From contig DVFZ01000061.1 in NCBI GenBank assembly GCA_018712945.1, positions 1-35,003 on the forward strand: a DNA stretch of 35,003 bases, written 5' to 3'. This document shows positions 31,150 to 35,003 of this stretch, piece after piece. Below the pieces are notes generated by a model. That model was not told the origin of the DNA, did no database searches, and was given only the letters and a program-made list of their open reading frames with translations. This DNA comes from Candidatus Pullichristensenella stercorigallinarum. Lineage in GTDB: Bacteria; Bacillota; Clostridia; Christensenellales; Aristaeellaceae. Both the position numbers and the translations under genes were made by a program. Each line of letters opens with the position of its first letter. The stretch's first letter is position 1.

Positions 31150-32559
31150 CTATCCCACGACCTCGATGGCCTTTTCCAATGCCTGCCGGCCGATGGGCGT
31201 GGCCACGGTACTTCCCGCGCCGCCCTGTTCCACCACGACGGCCACGGCGTAGGGCTTGCTGTCGTCGCGGATATAGCCGACGAACCAGGCGTTGGTGGGC
31301 ACAGACTTATCGTCGCTGGTCTCCGCCGAACCGGTCTTGCCGCAGACGGTATAGCCGGAAATGGCGGCGCGCGATGCGGTACCGGACTGCACGGCCTGAT
31401 ACATGGCCCGGGCAATGGTATCGGCGGTGGAGGCGTCCATCACCTGGCGGTAGACGCTGGTTTCCAGCGTGTGCGTGGTGATGCCCAACGAATTTTCGAT
31501 GCGCTTGACGAGCACTGGCTTCATCATCACGCCGTCGTTGGCCACCGCCCCGGCAATCATCGCCATGTGCTGCGGGGTGGCCAGCACCTCGCTCTGCCCC
31601 ACGCCCGCCCACACCAGGCCGCCGACGCTGTTCACGTCCGGAAAGGACGAATTGTAAATCATGAAATCGCCGAACTTGAAATTTTCGTTGAAGCCGAATT
31701 TTTCCGCCGTGGCGCGCAGGCGTTCTTCCCCGAGCTGGTAGGCGAGCTTGCCGAAGGTGATGTTGCAGCTCTTGGCAAAGGCGGTCATCAAATCGACCTC
31801 GCCATGCACCGCGCCTCCGGCGCAGACGATGGTGCCGCCCTCGTAATCCCATGAGCCGGAACAGATGAATTTCTGATTGAGCACATTGGGGTCGGCCTCG
31901 AGCGCCGAGGTCAGCGTGACAATCTTGAAGGTGGAGCCAGGCATGTACAGGCCCTGCAAACAGCGGTTCAAAAACGCGGTATCGGCGATGTTGTCGCCCT
32001 CGGTGCTGCCGTCGAGCAGGTCGCTGGGGTCATAATCCGGCTTGGATACCCACGAAAGGACTTCGCCGGTCTTGTAGTTGATGACGCACACCGCGCCGTC
32101 TTTGCCCTCGGGGAAAATCGAGGAAATGTAGGCGGTCAGCTCGGCGTCGATGGTGAGCTGTATGCTGGAACCAACGCGCTCCTCGCCGGAAAAGGCCGAG
32201 CGCAGTTTATCAATCAGCGAACCGGAGATGTTCAAAAGCGTGGAAGAATAGTAATTTTCCACGCCGGTGCCGCTCATGCCCATCTGGTCGCCGATAGTCT
32301 GTGAAAGGGCGCGGCGGGCGGATTCGCTGGTAAGATACTGGCGGGTGCCGTCCGAGGCGGTGTGCGCAAGCGTATTGCCGTCGCGGTCGGTGATATCGCC
32401 CATGTGGGCGGTGGAGCCATTGGAGCGGGTGTTGTAGGGGTTGGACGCCCAAACGCTGCCCTGCGAATAAACCGTATAGCCATACCACACGCCCAAGCCC
32501 ACGAACAGGCACACAATCAGCGCGCCTACCAAACGCATTTTCCCGCGCAATTCCCTCAC
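31150..32559 (-). CDS. Class B penicillin-binding transpeptidase (PbpA/FtsI-like)
   Basis: A membrane-anchored D,D-transpeptidase that cross-links new peptidoglycan. An N-terminal helix, LVGALIVCLFVGLGVWYGY (about 10-28), anchors it. A short pedestal region follows, then the transpeptidase domain with SxxK at Ser209-Lys212 (PGSTFK), SxN at 264-266 (SCN) and KTG at 408-410 (GKTGSAE). It has 469 residues, so the pedestal is small, as in the PbpA type that pairs with RodA/FtsW. GTG 32559 has GGAGG 8 bases upstream and overlaps the SEDS stop by four bases. It should work with the SEDS polymerase encoded just before it. Confidence 0.94.
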   Translation of the reverse strand: MRELRGKMRLVGALIVCLFVGLGVWYGYTVYSQGSVWASNPYNTRSNGSTAHMGDITDRDGNTLAHTASDGTRQYLTSESARRALSQTIGDQMGMSGTGVENYYSSTLLNISGSLIDKLRSAFSGEERVGSSIQLTIDAELTAYISSIFPEGKDGAVCVINYKTGEVLSWVSKPDYDPSDLLDGSTEGDNIADTAFLNRCLQGLYMPGSTFKIVTLTSALEADPNVLNQKFICSGSWDYEGGTIVCAGGAVHGEVDLMTAFAKSCNITFGKLAYQLGEERLRATAEKFGFNENFKFGDFMIYNSSFPDVNSVGGLVWAGVGQSEVLATPQHMAMIAGAVANDGVMMKPVLVKRIENSLGITTHTLETSVYRQVMDASTADTIARAMYQAVQSGTASRAAISGYTVCGKTGSAETSDDKSVPTNAWFVGYIRDDSKPYAVAVVVEQGGAGSTVATPIGRQALEKAIEVVG

Positions 32560-33935
32560 ATTTCCACCTCCTCGCGCATCTCCAGGCGGTCGATATCCCG
32601 CGCCTCATCCTCGGCGTTCATCGAGGAAATGCCCAGCAGGATGCCGAAGGACAAAAACGTGCTCACCAGCGAAGAACCGCCCGAGGAAATCAGCGGCAGG
32701 GTAACGCCGGTGAGGGGGATGAGTTTTGTATTGCCGCCGACGATAAGCATGGTTTGCAGGCCCAGCATGGTGACAATGCCAAAGGCGGTCAGCGAATGAA
32801 AGCTCGTGCGGGCGTTCATGGCCACCACCATGCCGCGCATGATGATGATGACATAGATGGCCAGCAGGCAGATGGAAAAGATCAGCCCGAACTCCTCGGC
32901 AATGGCGGCGAAGATGAAGTCTGAATGATACAGGGGAATGTCGCGCGGGCGGCCCAGGCCCAATCCCATGCCGAACAGGCCGCCCGAGCCGATGGCTATG
33001 AGCGCCTGCACGATCTGCCCACCGGAGCCGGTCGGGTCGCTCCAGGGATTTTGCCAGATGGCGATGCGCGTTTGCACATAGGGCAGCGCCTTGTAGGCCA
33101 GAATGGAGCCAGCCACCCCCACCCCCAGCCCGCCGAGGGTAATCAGCCAGTTGGATGTAGCGGCGAAATAGATCAGAAGCGTAGTCATAAAATAGAGCAG
33201 CACCGCGCCCAAATCGCGCTGAATCAGCAAAATTCCGCAGCAGACGGCGGCAAACAGGATGGCAGGCAGGCATTTCACAAAGCGCGGCCGTCCCGCCAGC
33301 GATGCGGCGAGGATGAGGATCAGGGCGGGCTTGATAAACTCTGAAGGCTGCAATGTAAGCCGTTCGGGGATGATGGTGATCCAGTTGCGCGCCCCGTTTT
33401 GCACCGTGCCAAACGCCCACGGCGAAGCCAGCGCCGCAAGGCACAGCGCCATACCGGGCAGTATCCACTTTTTCCAGTGCCGTACAGAACGGATAAAGAC
33501 AATGCCCACCGCCATGGCTCCAATGCCGACGGCAGCGTAAATTGCCTGGGTAAGCGGCGTAATCTTGGCGCGGGCGATGTCTGAAAGTGTAATGATGCCA
33601 ACGGAGCACAACAGCATGACCAATATCAAAATTGCCCGGTCGATGGGCCAGATTTTGCCAAAGAGCATGGTCACCAGCCACGTGGCTGCCGGGAGCGCCA
33701 CGGCCAGAATCAGCGCCTGCATGTCCACGGGTTGTTCCTGCAGGGAAACCAGCAGCATAGCCGTGAACTGAAACAGCATCACCGCCGACAAAAGCAGGCG
33801 CGTATTCGAGCGCATCAGCGCCCGGCGCATGCCCTCAATGCTGCGTCCGCTGCGCGCGGGGCGCTGCGGGGCCTGGTCAAAAAGCGTATCCGCGTCAAAG
33901 CCGCTTGCGGATGAATACTTATCTCGTCCCTTCAT
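32556..33935 (-). CDS. SEDS-family peptidoglycan polymerase (FtsW/RodA/SpoVE type)
   Basis: An integral membrane glycosyltransferase that polymerises lipid II. It has 459 residues. A basic, polar cytoplasmic N-terminus of about 45 residues precedes about ten helices. SEDS signatures are visible: GARNWI, the segment LQPSEFIKPALILILAASLA, IQRDLGAVLLYF with the conserved Asp, the extracellular loop with YHSDFIFAAIAEEFGL, and the C-terminal PLTGVTLPLISSGGSSL. ATG 33935 is 2 bases past the FHA stop; GAGGAT at 33946-33951 is the nearest ribosome site. Whether it serves division, elongation or sporulation cannot be told from the sequence. It is paired with the PBP gene that follows. Confidence 0.94.
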   Translation of the reverse strand: MKGRDKYSSASGFDADTLFDQAPQRPARSGRSIEGMRRALMRSNTRLLLSAVMLFQFTAMLLVSLQEQPVDMQALILAVALPAATWLVTMLFGKIWPIDRAILILVMLLCSVGIITLSDIARAKITPLTQAIYAAVGIGAMAVGIVFIRSVRHWKKWILPGMALCLAALASPWAFGTVQNGARNWITIIPERLTLQPSEFIKPALILILAASLAGRPRFVKCLPAILFAAVCCGILLIQRDLGAVLLYFMTTLLIYFAATSNWLITLGGLGVGVAGSILAYKALPYVQTRIAIWQNPWSDPTGSGGQIVQALIAIGSGGLFGMGLGLGRPRDIPLYHSDFIFAAIAEEFGLIFSICLLAIYVIIIMRGMVVAMNARTSFHSLTAFGIVTMLGLQTMLIVGGNTKLIPLTGVTLPLISSGGSSLVSTFLSFGILLGISSMNAEDEARDIDRLEMREEVEM

Positions 33936-33937
33936 GT

Positions 33938-34624
33938 TTAGAAATTATCCTCGTCGGCGTCGTCGCCTGTGTCGAAAAAGAGGTCGTCGTCCGTCCATGC
34001 AGGATCGCTCCGGACGGCGCGATCCTCGCGCATGGGGATGGGCCGCTCAAACCGCGGCTCCGTCACGCCAGAGCCGTTGCCGGAAATACCAGCGGCGGCG
34101 GCCGGGCGCGCCTGCATGCGGGGCGCGTCAAACAGGCCGTCGTCCTGCGGCGCGTAATCGCCGGCGCGGCCCACCGCGTCAATCAGCACCAGCGAAAGCA
34201 ACACCGAACCGGCGTAAAAGCTGTCGCCATCGCGCAAAAGCAGCCTGCGCACGCGCTTGCCATCGCCATCAACCAGCTTCGCCCCGGAAATGGCCGTCAG
34301 CGCCAGACCCTCGTCGGTCAGTTCGAATCGCGCGTGTTTGGGCCGCACCGACGGGTGCCGCACCCGGATATCCGCCGAACGTGCGCTACCCAGCGTGCCC
34401 TCGCGGATAACCGGATAGCGCATGCCGCGCCTCGCCCGTCCTTCGCCTTCGAGCACCACCAGTTCGCCGGAAAGCCCCGTCTGGGGCGACCAGCGGCGCA
34501 GCTTGCTGGCGCGGCGGCTGTCGCGCACCGTCACCCGCCAGGCACGCAAAACAATGAGCAGGAAAAGCGCCGCGAAGAAGTAGCGCGCCGCCAACGCCAG
34601 AATTTCATATAAACCGTCGCTCAC
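33938..34624 (-). CDS. Membrane-anchored FHA-domain protein
   Basis: A 228-residue protein with one N-terminal helix (about 6-26, ILALAARYFFAALFLLIVL), a basic linker, and a forkhead-associated domain at about 52-150. The FHA motifs are EGTLGSARSADIRV and HPSVRPKHARFEL, the latter holding the phosphothreonine-binding Ser/Arg/His region. A polar Asp-rich tail ends in FFDTGDDADEDNF. GTG 34624 is chosen because GGGAGG lies just upstream; the frame stays open to 34981, but through the structured repeat. It heads the FHA-SEDS-PBP-uvrC run. FHA domains read Ser/Thr phosphorylation, so control of wall synthesis by a kinase such as PrkC is plausible, though no kinase is in the window. Confidence 0.88.
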   Translation of the reverse strand: MSDGLYEILALAARYFFAALFLLIVLRAWRVTVRDSRRASKLRRWSPQTGLSGELVVLEGEGRARRGMRYPVIREGTLGSARSADIRVRHPSVRPKHARFELTDEGLALTAISGAKLVDGDGKRVRRLLLRDGDSFYAGSVLLSLVLIDAVGRAGDYAPQDDGLFDAPRMQARPAAAAGISGNGSGVTEPRFERPIPMREDRAVRSDPAWTDDDLFFDTGDDADEDNF

Positions 34625-35003
34625 GCGCCGCCCTCCCTTCGACAGTTTTGCAACTTGCAAATGACAAGCTGGCGGACGGGGAAGCAAGCTCCCCCGCCGG
34701 GTGCCGCGCCTCAAATTTTCAATTTGAGTCGTGGCAGTTTCGCCCTTGGCGAAACCGCAGAATCCTGCGGATTCTGCGCCTCCGGCCACCCTCTCCAATT
34801 TTTGCTCGCGCCACTGCGCGACACAAGCAAAAATTGCAAGGTAGATATTTTTTCTCCGGCAAATGGGATTTACCTGCGCAAAAATATCTGCGGTTCCGCC
34901 GCACAGGAGGCGATTTTGCCGATTTTTCAAATCGTCAAAATCGGTCGGCTTTGCCGACTTGAAAACCCAACGGGTTTTCAACCTTTCGCCGGAACCGATT
35001 TTA
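34625..35003. repeat. Structured intergenic repeat, copy B, with an array of triloop hairpins
   Basis: No gene is supported here. Copy B of the repeat starts at 34662. Stem 1 is CAATTTTTGCT (34796-34806) with AGCAAAAATTG (34826-34836). Stem 2 is AGATATTTTT (34843-34852) with AAAAATATCT (34880-34889). An insert absent from copy A carries three perfect hairpins with three-base loops: 34710-34728, 34737-34755 and 34757-34777. Three more lie between about 34920 and 34985, including GAAAACCC-AAC-GGGTTTTC. The element continues to the window edge and may run beyond it. Confidence 0.85.

Noticed and set aside
34625-34981. N-terminal extension of the FHA protein by 119 residues
   Set aside because: The extra frame runs through the structured repeat. 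GTG 34624 has a clear ribosome site and starts a sensible membrane anchor.

Overview
The window reads as a dense, high-GC chromosomal segment from a Gram-positive bacterium, most likely Bacillota of the class Clostridia. This is inferred from gene content and signals; no marker such as a 16S gene is present. The grounds are the order yybS-like / rplI / dnaB, separate tgt and yajC, an FHA / SEDS / penicillin-binding transpeptidase operon, peptidoglycan-binding repeat proteins with an L,D-transpeptidase, a sortase-like C-terminus, strong GGAGG ribosome sites, and sigma-A type promoters with 16-18 bp spacers. Several genes probably start at TTG or GTG. No tRNA, rRNA, CRISPR array, transposase or integrase was seen.

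Layout. 1-7.9 kb (+): prfC and typA (two translational GTPases), a 332-base intergenic region full of stem-loops, recF, then a 920-residue MmeI-like fused restriction-methyltransferase with its own promoter and lower GC. 7.9-14.0 kb (-): L,D-transpeptidase, ferredoxin-type aldo/keto reductase, ACT-domain protein, SnoaL-like protein, secreted parvulin-type foldase, YitT-family membrane protein. 14.1-15.0 kb (+): two small cysteine-rich genes separated by a structured spacer. 15.0-20.7 kb (-): dnaB, rplI, yybS-like, yajC, tgt, and an Ig-fold surface protein with a sorting-like tail. 20.9-25.8 kb (+): a large GT-C-like membrane protein, a MarR regulator, a lipoprotein with six peptidoglycan-binding repeats, and a small membrane protein. 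25.9-26.5 kb: two divergent XRE regulators around two near-identical operator-like dyads. 26.6-34.6 kb (-): plsC, cmk and pepV (one promoter-led operon), then uvrC, the class B penicillin-binding protein, the SEDS protein and the FHA protein, all tightly spaced.

Functionally most of the window is housekeeping: translation (prfC, typA, rplI, tgt), replication and repair (dnaB, recF, uvrC), envelope synthesis (FHA-SEDS-PBP, L,D-transpeptidase, peptidoglycan-binding lipoprotein), secretion and folding (yajC, foldase), and lipid and nucleotide metabolism (plsC, cmk).

The most unusual material is non-coding. Two copies of one structured intergenic repeat lie at about 3.5-3.7 kb and 34.66-34.9 kb. 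They share sequence outside the stems, and the stems that differ do so by paired compensatory changes. The second copy carries an extra block of perfect hairpins with three-base loops, and more of the same hairpins continue to the window edge. The MmeI-like enzyme and the divergent XRE pair are the clearest accessory genes.
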